The translations under genes were made by a program, and so were the position numbers. This document shows, in pieces, positions 44,135 to 53,051 of a DNA stretch of 64,000 bases (the stretch's first letter is position 1; every line of letters starts with the position of its first letter). Under the pieces are notes generated by a model. It did no database searches. It saw nothing but the letters and a program-made list of their open reading frames with translations, and had not been told where the DNA came from. Source of the DNA: Amycolatopsis methanolica 239 (lineage in GTDB: Bacteria; Actinomycetota; Actinomycetes; Mycobacteriales; Pseudonocardiaceae); assembly GCF_000739085.1 (NCBI RefSeq), contig NZ_CP009110.1, forward strand, positions 3,844,001-3,908,000, read 5' to 3'.

Positions 44135-45081
44135 TGCGCGCCTGCCTTCGGCTCGGCAGGGGGCATGTCCAACGGCGGCGGCCCCACCACCGTCACCTTC
44201 CCCTCCGGTTCCGGGTCAGCCGCGCCGAGGTCGACGTCGTCGGTGTACCCGTTGATCGCCTCGGCGGCCGCGAGGTACTCGTCCTCGTCGAGACCGTCGA
44301 AGCCGTGGTCGAAGGTCTGCTCGAACCGGTGCAGCGCCGCGGCGCTCACGTCCTTGCCGAAGTGGTCCGCGCTGACCTGCGCGAGGTGCTCCGCGAACCC
44401 GGGCGGCACCGTGGCGAGGACGGTGCTGCCGTAGGGCTTCGGCAACCAGTGCGCGGGGTCCTTCAGCGATTCGGCCATCGCCGCGGGCAGGGTGAGCTGC
44501 GCCAGGGCGTTGCACGCCTCCCGGAGTCTGGCCAGTGCGACGCCGGCGTCGCGCTCGACGATCGCCTGGATCTGCGCCACCTTGCCGGACAGGGTGGCCA
44601 TGATCGTGAAGACCGCGCCGGTCACCGACACCGGTGCGGTGCCCGAAGCGAACCCGGCGACACCGAGCAGGCCGGCGCTCATGATCGCGGCCGCGGCGTC
44701 GTTGACGGCGCCGTGGCAGTCCGCGGCGCAGGTGGCCATCGCCTTGTTCACCTCGCCGAGCGCGACGGCGACCTGCCCGGCCGCGGCCTGGTACTCCGCG
44801 TGCCGGGCCAGGGTGTCGTCGACGTGCCGGACGAACGCGTCCGCGGCGTCGCCGGCCCACACGTGCTTGACCTCGCTCTTCACGGTCTCCAGCCGGCTCT
44901 TGCAGCCGGCGAACCGCCTGCCGAGCTCGTTCCCCCACAGGTGCGCCAGCGCGTCGAGCGCGGCGGTCCGCGGCTCCCAGTCGGGCGCGGTCCGCAACAG
45001 GTCGGCCAGGTCGTCGTAACCCGTGCTCTCCGCGCACAGGATCACCACGTCGAACGCCAGCGGCAGGTTCCGGTCAGCCAT
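44131..45081 (-). CDS. WXG-type (ESX-associated) long protein
   Basis: A 316-residue, mostly helical protein. Near residue 70 it has the WxG motif in VKHVWAGDAADAFVRHV with helices on both sides, as in WXG100-type secretion targets. A longer helical region, a short hydrophobic Gly/Ala stretch around 140-160 (SAGLLGVAGFASGTAPVSV) and an acidic C-terminal tail (DEDEYLAAAE, DLGAADPEPEGK) follow. No toxin domain was recognised. It overlaps the preceding gene by eight bases and the following by four. No ESX core gene (EccC, mycosin) is in the window, so secretion would rely on machinery elsewhere. Confidence 0.72.
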   Translation of the reverse strand: MADRNLPLAFDVVILCAESTGYDDLADLLRTAPDWEPRTAALDALAHLWGNELGRRFAGCKSRLETVKSEVKHVWAGDAADAFVRHVDDTLARHAEYQAAAGQVAVALGEVNKAMATCAADCHGAVNDAAAAIMSAGLLGVAGFASGTAPVSVTGAVFTIMATLSGKVAQIQAIVERDAGVALARLREACNALAQLTLPAAMAESLKDPAHWLPKPYGSTVLATVPPGFAEHLAQVSADHFGKDVSAAALHRFEQTFDHGFDGLDEDEYLAAAEAINGYTDDVDLGAADPEPEGKVTVVGPPPLDMPPAEPKAGAQ

Positions 45082-45439
45082 GTGATCCCTTCCGGTAGCC
45101 GAACGCCTCGGCGTAATCCTCGTCGACGCGGGCGTAGACGCCGGCGATCTGCTTGAGCGTCAGCTCGGACTCGGCCAGCACCGTCGCACCGTGCGCCAGG
45201 GCGAGCCGCACCTCGGCCACGGCGTCCTGATAGGACCGCACACCGTCCACGATGGACGGGCTGCGCCGGGCGAGCGCGCCGAGGTCGTCCAGGCGAAGGT
45301 CGCAGCCCAGCAACAGTTCGCATGCGTCCCGCCAGGCGTCGGACGCCACGCCGAACCCGGTCGCCGCCAGCGCCAGCGAGCCGGGCACCACGTCGAAACC
45401 GGTTCCCGCCTGCGGTTTCCGATCGGGTAGTTCAGCCAC
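45074..45439 (-). CDS. ESX-1 secretion-associated-like small protein
   Basis: A 121-residue protein of helical, WXG-partner type: FDVVPGSLALAATGFGVASDAWRDACELLL, SYQDAVAEVRLALAHGATVLAESEL, then KQIAGVYARVDEDYAEAFGY. The C-terminal YxxxD/E-like pattern (YARVDEDY) resembles the general export signal YxxxD/E of type VII substrates. The GTG at 45439 is preferred because GAGGAGG lies directly upstream; a start at 45463 would lie before that ribosome site. It is the first gene of the four-gene operon and may pair with the 316-residue WXG protein as a secreted heterodimer. Confidence 0.72.
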   Translation of the reverse strand: MAELPDRKPQAGTGFDVVPGSLALAATGFGVASDAWRDACELLLGCDLRLDDLGALARRSPSIVDGVRSYQDAVAEVRLALAHGATVLAESELTLKQIAGVYARVDEDYAEAFGYRKGSHG

Positions 45440-45576
45440 GATGACCTCCTCGTCGAAGTGCACCGGTTGGATGCGACAGCTCTCCGCCCGGTTCCGGCGG
45501 AACCGGAAAAACGATCACCGGCGGCGGATCCGGGAAACGGCCACGCGGGCGGCGTCCGTTGCGTACAGTCCTGCAG

Positions 45577-47259
45577 ATGCGCGCGTTGCTGGGGGTGGCT
45601 CTGCTGGCCATGACGTTGCTGACGGCCTGCCAGGACCACGATCCTGGGCCGAAGGAGCAGACCGCGCCCACTCCGGCGCGCGCGGACGAACCCACCGCGC
45701 TGCAGTTCGCGCCGCGGGTGTGGCTGGCCGGCGACGAACGGTTCACCCCGATGGACACGACCGCGTACATCCGGCAGTCGGTGCTGCGGTACGAGCACGA
45801 CGACTGCGCCGACGGCGAACCGGTGGCCGACCCGGTCGAACCCGGCTCGCTCCGCGGCACTGTCTACAAGCACCAGAAGGACGCCGACCCAGCTGTGCCG
45901 TCCCCGGGCAAGCCGCTGTTCCCCTGCGCCCGCCACTCGGGCGAGGAGGTCACGCCGGACTCGGACGGCGGGTTCTACCTGGACGCGCACGACGACGTCC
46001 AGCCCGACGACGCTCCCCCGCCGATGTACTGGGAGCACCACCGCGCCGACGACGAGCGCTCCGCGTACGTGTACTGGTTCTTCTACGGCCGCAACGAACT
46101 TCGCCCTGCCGGCACCCCCGTGGGCAACACGCACGAGGGCGACTGGGAGCGGGTCGCCGTCCAGCTGCGGAACGGCGAGCCGGTCGCGGTGACCTTCTTC
46201 GGCCACGGCGCCGAGCCATGTTCGGTGCCGTGGACGGACCTGGACCACGACGACGGTCACCCGGTCGTGTACTCGGCCAAGGGGTCGCACGCGTCGTACC
46301 CGTCGAAGGGCTGGCACGTCTCCGGCGCCACCTTCGACTGGACCTCGCAGGGAAACCTGTGGCACGCGCAACCCCGCGCGCTCGACGGCGAGCCGTGGTA
46401 CGGCTACCGCGGCGCGTGGGGCGCGCAGTCGCTCGTGCCCGGCTTCTCCGGCCCAGCCGGCCCCTACCCGGGACGGCAACTCGCCGACTTGTCCACCGAC
46501 CGCCGCTGCGCCATGCCCGCCCGGCTGCCGGACGGGTTCGCCGGGACCTGGGAGACCCGCGACCCGGTCGAGCAGTCCCCGGCGACCCGGCCCTACCACA
46601 TGCGGGTGGTCCTCGGCGGCGACAGCAACCCGGTCGAGTACCGCACGACCTGGACCGGTCCCGATCCGGACCTGGCCTGCCGCGGCATCCTCCGGCTGGT
46701 CGACGCGACCACCCAGTGGCTGCAGCTGCGCGAGACGATCCTGGACAAGGACGCGGGCAACTGCGTCACCGAGGGCACGGTGACGCTCCACCGGGACGGC
46801 GAGTCGCTGAAGATGACCTACTCCGGCGGCGGCGTGACGGGAGAGGCCACGCTGTACCGCAAGCAGGAGGGCCAGCCCCCGTCCGGGTCCTCGGCACCGC
46901 CGACGTCGTCGGCGCCGTCGGCGTCCGACGGCATCCGGCGTTACGAGGAGTTCCTGCACGCGGTGGGCCGTGAGGACCTCGCGGTGGTCTGCGAGATCGC
47001 CGGCCCGGCCGCGAAGCAGGCGGAGGACCAGGGTTTCGGGCCGTGCGAGCAGACCTTCCCGATCACGTTCCAGATGTTCTCGCCGGCGCAGAAGCGGGCC
47101 CTGCGTACCGCGACGGTCGACCGGGCCCGGGTCACCGAAACCGCGGGGCGGATCGAGATCCCGGCCGGCGCGGTGCGGGCGGACACCCCGTTCGCGGACA
47201 GCGACCTCGGCGACGCGGTCCTCGAATACCGCGGCGGCCAGTGGTACGTCGTCGACTGA
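45577..47259 (+). CDS. lipoprotein with Vps62-like domain
   Basis: A 560-residue exported lipoprotein. The signal peptide is MRALLGVALLAMTLLTAC with a lipobox LTAC (Cys at residue 18). The central part has the Vps62 pattern: YVYWFFYGRNELR, NTHEGDWERVAVQL, YSAKGSHASYPSKGWH and WYGYRGAWG. From about residue 340 a second, lipocalin-like beta region follows. After a Ser/Pro linker (about 440-455) comes a separate C-terminal domain with two cysteines (VCEIAGPAAK, GPCEQTF). The ATG at 45577 opens the signal peptide; a TTG six codons earlier is less likely. It is divergent from the WXG operon. Function on the cell envelope is unknown. Confidence 0.8.
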   Translation: MRALLGVALLAMTLLTACQDHDPGPKEQTAPTPARADEPTALQFAPRVWLAGDERFTPMDTTAYIRQSVLRYEHDDCADGEPVADPVEPGSLRGTVYKHQKDADPAVPSPGKPLFPCARHSGEEVTPDSDGGFYLDAHDDVQPDDAPPPMYWEHHRADDERSAYVYWFFYGRNELRPAGTPVGNTHEGDWERVAVQLRNGEPVAVTFFGHGAEPCSVPWTDLDHDDGHPVVYSAKGSHASYPSKGWHVSGATFDWTSQGNLWHAQPRALDGEPWYGYRGAWGAQSLVPGFSGPAGPYPGRQLADLSTDRRCAMPARLPDGFAGTWETRDPVEQSPATRPYHMRVVLGGDSNPVEYRTTWTGPDPDLACRGILRLVDATTQWLQLRETILDKDAGNCVTEGTVTLHRDGESLKMTYSGGGVTGEATLYRKQEGQPPSGSSAPPTSSAPSASDGIRRYEEFLHAVGREDLAVVCEIAGPAAKQAEDQGFGPCEQTFPITFQMFSPAQKRALRTATVDRARVTETAGRIEIPAGAVRADTPFADSDLGDAVLEYRGGQWYVVD

Positions 47260-47403
47260 GTGGTGGACCGCGGCGGGTGTCCCCGTGGAAGCGGAAGAAG
47301 CTGCGGCCGTCGATTCCGACCACGGTTGCGCCTGCTCGCCCCGCGGCGCAAGGTGGAGGGCTACCGGCGGCGCCGCCGGGACGCCGCCTCGACCGGAGAG
47401 GGG

Positions 47404-48030
47404 GTGGAAGGCGTGTTCGCGCGTTCCACCACGGTGCAAGCTCACCAGGACACCATCGACGCCGGGATCGCCCACATCCGCGACGAGGTCATGCCGGAGC
47501 TGATGGAGATGCCCGGCTGTGTCGGACTGTCGATGCTCGTCGACCGCGAATCCGGGCGCTGCATCGCCACCAGCTCGTGGGAGTCGAGGGAGGCGATGCG
47601 GGACAGCGCGGACCGGGTACGCCCGCTGCGCGACCACGCGGCGGAGGTGATGGGCGGCAACCGCGCCCAGGTCGACGAGTGGGAGATCGCGGTGCTGCAC
47701 CGCACGCGGCCCGCTCCCGAAGGCGCCTGCTGCCGCGTCACCTGGACCCGTTTCGACCAGCTCGAGCGCGCGGTCGACACCTACCGCATGGGCTTGCTAC
47801 CCGAGCTGGAACGCCTCGACGGGTTCTGCAGCGCCAGCCTGATGATCGACCGCGACGCCGGTCTCGCCGTGTCCTCGGTGACCTACGACAACCACGCGAA
47901 CATGGCGAGCACCCGCAACCGCGCCGACGCCCTCCGTTCGCGCGGCGCGGAGGAGGCCGGCGTGGAGATCCTGGAGGTGGCCGAGTTCGACCTCGCGCTG
48001 GCGCACCTGCGGGTCCCCGAGATGGCCTGA
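47404..48030 (+). CDS. protein with tandem antibiotic-biosynthesis-monooxygenase-like domains
   Basis: A 208-residue protein with two ferredoxin-fold halves of the ABM/dimeric alpha-beta barrel type. The first is [17 protein letters not shown] to [27 protein letters not shown]. The second is [21 protein letters not shown] to [23 protein letters not shown]. The repeated 'S-LMxDRxxG' strand pairs show an internal duplication, so one chain may act as a pseudo-dimer. The GTG at 47404 or 47413 fits; GGAGAGG lies just upstream. It is separated from the lipoprotein by about 140 bases and followed by a tandem repeat array. Members act as quinone-forming monooxygenases or heme-handling proteins; the role here is unknown. 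Confidence 0.75.
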   Translation: MEGVFARSTTVQAHQDTIDAGIAHIRDEVMPELMEMPGCVGLSMLVDRESGRCIATSSWESREAMRDSADRVRPLRDHAAEVMGGNRAQVDEWEIAVLHRTRPAPEGACCRVTWTRFDQLERAVDTYRMGLLPELERLDGFCSASLMIDRDAGLAVSSVTYDNHANMASTRNRADALRSRGAEEAGVEILEVAEFDLALAHLRVPEMA

Positions 48031-48033
48031 CCG

Positions 48034-48216
48034 GGCCACCCGAGCCGGGACGGGCCACCGGACCGAGACGCGCCACCGGGCCGGACCAGGCCACCCGACC
48101 ACAACGGGCCACCGAGCCAGACCAGGCCAACGGCCCGAGGCGGGCCACCAAGCCCGACCAAGACCAACGGGCCGAGGCCAACCACCGAGCCCGGCCAAGG
48201 CCACCGAGCCGGGGCG
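48034..48216. repeat. ten-unit tandem array, 18-19-base period
   Basis: Units anchored on GGCCACC (or close variants) begin at 48034, 48053, 48071, 48089, 48107, 48125, 48143, 48162, 48180 and 48199, a period of 18 with occasional 19. In one plus-strand frame they read as an imperfect hexapeptide of the type RRATGP/DQATRP. That frame differs from the gene just upstream, whose stop is at 48030. No start codon or known protein context supports translation. Confidence 0.75.
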
Positions 48217-48228
48217 GTCAGCCCCGGC
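48208..48228. terminator. hairpin between convergent genes
   Basis: GCCGGGGC (48208-48215) and GCCCCGGC (48221-48228) form a perfect 8-bp stem with a GGTCA loop. It is placed between the end of the ABM gene with its repeat array and the end of the universal stress gene on the other strand. Confidence 0.55.
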
Positions 48229-48242
48229 CCGCTGGCTCCCTC

Positions 48243-48599
48243 TCACCCGGGCGTCTTCACGGCCAGCACCGGCACGTCGGCATTGAGCAGCAGGAACTGG
48301 GCGAGGCTGCCCAGCACGAGCTTGCCCACCGGGCTGCGCCGCTTCATGCCGATCACCAGCAGGTCCACCTCGTCGCGGTGGCGGTCCAGCAGGCCGAGCA
48401 CGTGTTGCCCCACTTCGACGTCCGGCTCCCGTTCGAGCACGGTCGTCTCGACGTCGTCAGGCACGTGCGAGGTGTCCAGCGGCGCCAGGCGCAGGTTGGC
48501 GGCCAGCAGCCCGGTCCGGCGGCGGCGCGCCTCGGCGACCGCGGTGTCCAGCGCCGGCGTGCCCTCGTCCGAATCGGTCACCGCGACCAGCACCGCCAT
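48243..48599 (-). CDS. universal stress protein (UspA family)
   Basis: A 118-residue single-domain Usp. It starts MAVLVAVTDSDEGTPALDTAVAEA, with the first strand and the usual Asp. It ends with the nucleotide-binding signature GMKRRSPVGKLVLGSLAQFLLLNADVPVLAVK, matching G-2X-G-9X-G-S/T. It is shorter than the typical 140-150 residues, because the middle region is compact. The ATG overlaps the stop of the inositol-type transporter by one base, so it belongs to that operon. A regulatory, ATP-binding role tied to the transporter is possible but not shown. Confidence 0.85.
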   Translation of the reverse strand: MAVLVAVTDSDEGTPALDTAVAEARRRRTGLLAANLRLAPLDTSHVPDDVETTVLEREPDVEVGQHVLGLLDRHRDEVDLLVIGMKRRSPVGKLVLGSLAQFLLLNADVPVLAVKTPG

Positions 48600-50036
48600 C
48601 AGGCCGTCACCTGACCGGTGTAGCGGGTGCGCAGTTCCTTCTCCAGCGTCTCGAGCGACCGGCCGCGGGTCTCCGGCACGAACCTCGCCACGAACGTGAT
48701 CGCCCCGACGCCGAGCGCGGCGAACAGGAAGAACGTGCCCGAGATGTGGATGGCCTCCACCAGCAGCGGGAACAGCAGCCCGACCGCGAAGTTGGTCAGC
48801 CACAGCACCAGCGCGGACAGCCCGAACCCGAACCCGCGCAACTTGAGCGGGAAGATCTCGGACAGCATCAGCCACGTCACCGGCGAGATCGACCCCTGCT
48901 GGAAAGCCAGGAACGTCACCGTCAGGGTCAGCACGACGAACGCGCGCCCGGTCCCTTCCGGCAGCAGGAGCGAGAACAGCCCGATCAGCAGCAGCGCCGA
49001 GGTGGTGCCGATCTGCCCGGCGATCAGCATCGACCTGCGGTTGACCCGTCCCAGCAGCCAGATCCCGACGAACGTGGCCAGCACCGAGATCACGCCGTTG
49101 GCGATGTTCGCGGTCAGTGCGCCGTTCGCGGAGAACCCGGCGTCGGTGAGAATCTGCGTGCCGTAATACATGATCGAGTTGACGCCGGTGATCTGCTGGA
49201 CGATCGCGATGCCGGCCCCGGTCAGCACGAGCCGCCGGATCCACGGGGTCGCCAGGTCCGACCAGCCGCCGGTCTTGGCCTGCCGGTCCTCAAGCGCGAG
49301 CTGCCGCACCTCGGCAAGCTCGGCCTCCGCGCGCCGAGCCGAGCGGACCTCCTTGAGCACGGACAGCGCGTCGCCGAACCGCTCCCGGGCAGCCAGCCAC
49401 CGGGGGCTCTCCGGCATGACCAGCATCCCGAACCACAGCACCACCGCGGGCAGCGTGGCCAGCACCAGCATCCACCGCCACACGCCGCCGCTCTCGCCGA
49501 AGGCGTTGCCGATGATCGCGTTGAAGGTGAACGCGAGCAGCTGACCGGTGACGATCATCAGTTCGTTCTGGGTCACCAGGCGCCCGCGCCGTTCGGCGGG
49601 CGAGACCTCGGCGAGGTAGGTCGGTACGGTCACCGAAGCCCCGCCGACGGCAAGGCCGAGCACGAACCGCGAGATCACCATGACCGTGGTGTCCGGCGCG
49701 AGCGTGCAGCCCAGGGTGCCGGCGAGGAAGATCACCGCCAGGGCCAGGATGGTGCGGCGGCGTCCGCGGCGGTCGGACAACCGCCCGCCGAGCACCGCGC
49801 CGAGCGCCGCGCCCAGCAGCAGTGAACTCGTCACCAGCCCCTCGGTCAGGGCGGTGAGCCCGAGGTCGGCCTGCATGTAGGGCAGGGCGCCGTTGATCAC
49901 GCCCGTGTCGTAGCCGAACAGCAGCCCCCCGAAGGTGGCGATCACGGTGACCAGGCGGAGCCGCCGCGTGTGCGGCCCCTTCCGGTCCTCGGGGAGGGTC
50001 TGCCCGGATGGTGCGTCGTCTTTGATGTGTGACATG
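48599..50036 (-). CDS. MFS sugar porter, myo-inositol transporter-like
   Basis: A 478-residue inner-membrane proton symporter of the sugar-porter family. Twelve segments and all marker motifs are seen: GGLLFGYDTGVINGAL in segment 1, GRLSDRRGRRRT in loop 2-3, PTYLAEVSPAERRGRLV in segment 4, PESPRWLAARER before the central loop, QQITGVNSIMYYG in segment 7 and VPETRGRSLETLE at the C-terminus. The 'GYDTGVINGALPYM' wording is common in inositol transporters. It lies in the same operon as iolG and iolE, which gives the substrate call. The ATG at 50036 follows GAGGAAGAAACCCTC. Confidence 0.88.
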
Positions 50037-50049
50037 AGGGTTTCTTCCT

Positions 50050-50910
50050 CTAGGCGGCCAGTTCCTTGGTAACCCGTTCGAGCATGAAAGTGGAAGAGGC
50101 GACGGCGCGTTCCTCCCAGGCGAACACGCACACGGTCGCGACCCCGTCGAAGCCGAGCTCGCGGAGCGTGCCGAAGAACGCGTCCCAGTCGACCTCGCCC
50201 TGGCCGATGTCCAGGTGCTGGTGGATCCGCGCCGGGGTCCCCGGCGGGTTGAGGATGTAGCGCAGACCGGAGGACCCCTTGTGGTTGAAGGTGTCCGCGA
50301 TGTGCACGTGCTGCAGCTTGTCGCCCGCGTAGCGCAGCATCCCGGCGATGTCGCCCGCGCCGTCGGAGAGGTGGAACGTGTGCGGGGCGCAGTACAGGTA
50401 GTTCACCCACGGCTTGTTGATGGCGCGCACCAGGTCCACCGCGGGGTCGTTCAGCTCGCAGAAGTCGTCCGGGTGCGCTTCGAGGTTGAGGGCGATGCCT
50501 TCGCGTTCGAAGACCGGCAGCAGCTCCTCCATGGACCGCCAGAACGCGGCCTCGCTCTCCGCGGCCTTCTCCGGGCGGCCGTTGAACTCGGAGTTCATCA
50601 GCGGGCAGCCCAGCTCGGCGGTCACCTCGATCATCCGCGTCCAGTAGCGGACCGCGGCCTGGCGCTCGGCCTCGTCCGGGCTGGACCACTTGTACAGCGG
50701 CAGCACGCTGGCCAGCCGGACACCGGTCTCGGCCAGCACGCCCTTCAGCTCGGCGACCTTGTCGTCGTCGGCGCGCGGGTGCAGGAAGAACGGCATGAAG
50801 TCCGCGCGCGGGGACAGTTCGATGTGGTCGTAGCCGATGTCGGCGACCGTGCGGACCATCTCGCGCATCGGCAGGTGACGCAGCATGTAGGGGTCGAGTG
50901 CGATCTTCAC
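50050..50910 (-). CDS. sugar phosphate isomerase/epimerase (TIM barrel, IolE/IolI-like)
   Basis: A 286-residue xylose-isomerase-type TIM barrel. Metal-binding residues are seen in strand-end positions: Glu in IALNLEAHPDDF, Asp/His in LYCAPHTFHLSDGAGD, His in LQHVHIADTF, and Glu/Asp in LDIGQGEVDWDAFF. Typical start MKIALDPYMLRHLPMREMVRTVADIGYDHIEL. Members of this family near iol genes isomerise inosose or related keto-inositols (IolI/IolH). It is two bases from iolG and 14 from the transporter, so it shares their transcript. The precise reaction is inferred from context. Confidence 0.84.
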   Translation of the reverse strand: MKIALDPYMLRHLPMREMVRTVADIGYDHIELSPRADFMPFFLHPRADDDKVAELKGVLAETGVRLASVLPLYKWSSPDEAERQAAVRYWTRMIEVTAELGCPLMNSEFNGRPEKAAESEAAFWRSMEELLPVFEREGIALNLEAHPDDFCELNDPAVDLVRAINKPWVNYLYCAPHTFHLSDGAGDIAGMLRYAGDKLQHVHIADTFNHKGSSGLRYILNPPGTPARIHQHLDIGQGEVDWDAFFGTLRELGFDGVATVCVFAWEERAVASSTFMLERVTKELAA

Positions 50911-50911
50911 G

Positions 50912-51919
50912 TCAGCTCCCGTAGAGGTCAGGGCGGTCCTTGAGCCGCACGGACACCACGCGCTGCGTGTGCAGCGCCTCGGTGCCCGCGTCGGTGATCA
51001 CCGCCGCGGCGTAGCCGTCCCAGGCGCTGGGGCCGGCGAGCCTGCCGTCGTCGATGGAGGCGACCCACTCGACGAACTCCCGGTCGAACGCGGCGCCGAA
51101 GCGGTCCTTCCAGGCCTGCAGCACGCCGGTGCGCTGCACGGCGCCGGTCTTGACGATCACGTCCGCCGGGTCGGGCAGCCGCACGGTGCCGGCCTCGCAC
51201 ACCGTCTCGCACTGGATGTCGTAGCCGAACTGGCAGTTCACGAACACCTCCAGGTCGACCCGGACGCCGCTCGCGGTTTCGAACAGCATGAACTGCGGGT
51301 CGGCCAGGTGCTCGAACCGGTTGGCTGTGCGGCGCGGCTGGATCACCTGGGCGGAGACGATCTCCTCCTCCAGCAGCCAGCGGATCGTGTCGATCTCGTG
51401 CACCGCGGTGTCCTGCACCGCCATCGCCGAGTGGTAGGCCTCGGGCACGGTGGGGTTGCGGTGGGCGCAGTGCATCATCAGCGGGTGGCCCAGCTGCCCG
51501 CCGTCAAGGAGCTGCTTCATGGCGCGGTAGCCGGCGTCGTAGCGGCGCATGAAACCGACCTGCACCAGCCGCCGTCCGAACGTCTGCTCGGCCTCGATGA
51601 TGCGCAGGCAGTCCTCGGCGGTGGTGGCCAGCGGCTTTTCGCAGAACACGTACTTGCCCGCCTCGATCGCGGCCAGCACGTACTCGGCGTGCGTCGGGCC
51701 CCAGCTGGTGACCACGACCGCGTCGACCAGCGGGTCGGCGATCACGTCCTGCCCGGTGGGCAGGGCGCGGGCGCCGATGCCGGAGGCGACCTCGGCCGCG
51801 CGGGCGCCGTCGACGTTGGTCACCGCGACCACTTCGGCGCCGGTGACCACGTCGGTCAGGCGGCGGATGTGGTCCTGACCGATCATGCCGGTGCCGATCA
51901 CTCCGATGTGGACGGTCAT
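50912..51919 (-). CDS. iolG: inositol 2-dehydrogenase (Gfo/Idh/MocA family)
   Basis: A 335-residue NAD-dependent dehydrogenase oxidising myo-inositol to 2-keto-myo-inositol. The N-terminal Rossmann motif is IGVIGTGMIGQDHIRRL. The family signature EKPLATTAEDCLRIIEAE carries the catalytic lysine (near residue 95), and the Asp/His pair lies in AVQDTAVHEIDTIRWLL (near 170). The ATG at 51919 shares ATGA with the displaced stop of iolE. Because of a deletion in iolE the upstream frame now runs into this gene, so a 599-residue fusion can also be made. Internal start at 51919 would still give normal IolG. Confidence 0.9.
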   Translation of the reverse strand: MTVHIGVIGTGMIGQDHIRRLTDVVTGAEVVAVTNVDGARAAEVASGIGARALPTGQDVIADPLVDAVVVTSWGPTHAEYVLAAIEAGKYVFCEKPLATTAEDCLRIIEAEQTFGRRLVQVGFMRRYDAGYRAMKQLLDGGQLGHPLMMHCAHRNPTVPEAYHSAMAVQDTAVHEIDTIRWLLEEEIVSAQVIQPRRTANRFEHLADPQFMLFETASGVRVDLEVFVNCQFGYDIQCETVCEAGTVRLPDPADVIVKTGAVQRTGVLQAWKDRFGAAFDREFVEWVASIDDGRLAGPSAWDGYAAAVITDAGTEALHTQRVVSVRLKDRPDLYGS

Positions 51920-52711
51920 GCGAGCTCTCCTCCGGGGCGGCGGGTGCCGGACAGGCCGCGCGAGTTCAGGTACTCGCGAGTCCGCACCGCGATGGGCAGG
52001 GGCACCTCGGGGGCGCACCCGGTCGAGGACAGCCGCGTCCATCTGCTTGATGTGGACGTAACCGATGCGCTCGCCGAAGCGGCGGATCAGGTCGACCGCG
52101 TCGCCGCCGCCGTAGGCGACGTGCCCGGTGTCCAGGCACAGGTTGGCGTAGCGGGCGTCGCTTTCGTTGAGGTAGCGCTCGATCTCGGGCTGGGTCTGGA
52201 TGTGGCTGTCCGCGTGCGGGTGCAGCACGAGCCGCACGTCGTAGGTTTCCAGCAGGATCCGGCCCAGCTCGTCGGCACGCCGGCCGAAGGAGGCCCACTG
52301 CTCGGCGGTCAGCTCAGGCGACTCGGTGTACGCGCCGGTCTTCTCGTCGCGGTACATCGGCGGGATGTAGACGAGGTGGTGGGCGCCGGCGGCGGCGGTC
52401 AGCTCGGCGACCTTGCGGGTGGTCGCGAGCATGTCGTCCCACTGGTCGGGCCGGTGCAGCGCGCCGAACGTGGTGCCGCCGGACACCTTCAGGCCGCGCT
52501 CCCCCAGCTCCTCGGCCAGCTGCCGCGGGTCGGTGGGCAGGTAGCCGAACGGGCCCAGCTCCAGCCATTCGTACCCGGCCTGGACGAGCTCGTCGAGGAA
52601 CCGGGTGTGCGGGACCTGCTGCTCGTCCTGGGGGAACCAGACGCCCCACGAGTCGGGGGCGGAGCCGAGGCAGAGGTTGCCGATCACGGTGCGCGTCGTC
52701 GCGGTGGTCAT
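51916..52711 (-). pseudogene. iolE: inosose dehydratase gene with internal deletion, now in frame with iolG
   Basis: The first 233 residues are a good IolE: CLGSAPDSWGVWFPQDEQQV, YEWLELGPFGYLPTD, LVLHPHADSHIQ (metal His), NLCLDTGHVAYGGGDAV and YVHIKQMDAAVLDRVR. Then the sequence jumps to the normal C-terminal end (APEVPLPIAVRTREYLNSRG, read in the next frame), which ends at the TGA overlapping iolG (51918-51916). Relatives have several tens of residues between, including a conserved acidic active-site loop. The junction reads ccgggtgcgccc; GGTGCG could be shared by both sides. In the original frame the ORF does not stop but enters iolG, giving a 599-residue IolE-IolG fusion. Dehydratase activity is doubtful. 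Confidence 0.78.
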
Positions 52712-52718
52712 GGTGCTC

Positions 52719-52925
52719 CTAGCTGGAGGTGGGGAAGTTGAATCCGGCTTCGGTGTGGGGCCAGCGGGTGGTGACGACCTTGGCGCGGGTGTAGAAGCGG
52801 ACGCCTTCGGGGCCGTGGATGGGGCTGTCGCCGATGAGGGAGTCCTTCCAGCCGCCGAAGCTGTAGTAGGACATCGGGACCGGGATGGGCACGTTGATGC
52901 CGATCATGCCGACCTTGACCTCGCG
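52719..52925 (-). pseudogene. mmsA: methylmalonate-semialdehyde dehydrogenase, 3' fragment only
   Basis: Only the last ~65 residues of an MmsA/IolA-type aldehyde dehydrogenase remain: [40 protein letters not shown] and TKAR-like [10 protein letters not shown], ending FNFPTSS at the stop at 52719. The normal protein has about 500 residues, so the 5' 85-90% is gone. Similarity ends abruptly near 52925 and is replaced by low-complexity CG-rich sequence. The fragment lies eight bases before iolE on the same strand, where iolA sits in many actinomycete inositol operons. It marks a deletion or rearrangement breakpoint. Confidence 0.8.
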
Positions 52926-53051
52926 CTGTGGGGAGGCGCCCGCCCCGGCACGCGGCGGGGCGCGCCGGGGTGGGCGCCACCGGCACGCGGGACGCGCCCC
53001 ACCCGGCGAACCAGCAGCCCGCGGCTCCATCACGGCCGTTAGGCTGGCCGC

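Noticed and set aside
48034-48216. CRISPR array
   Set aside because: Units of 18-19 bases abut without spacers of constant length and drift in sequence; no cas gene is present.
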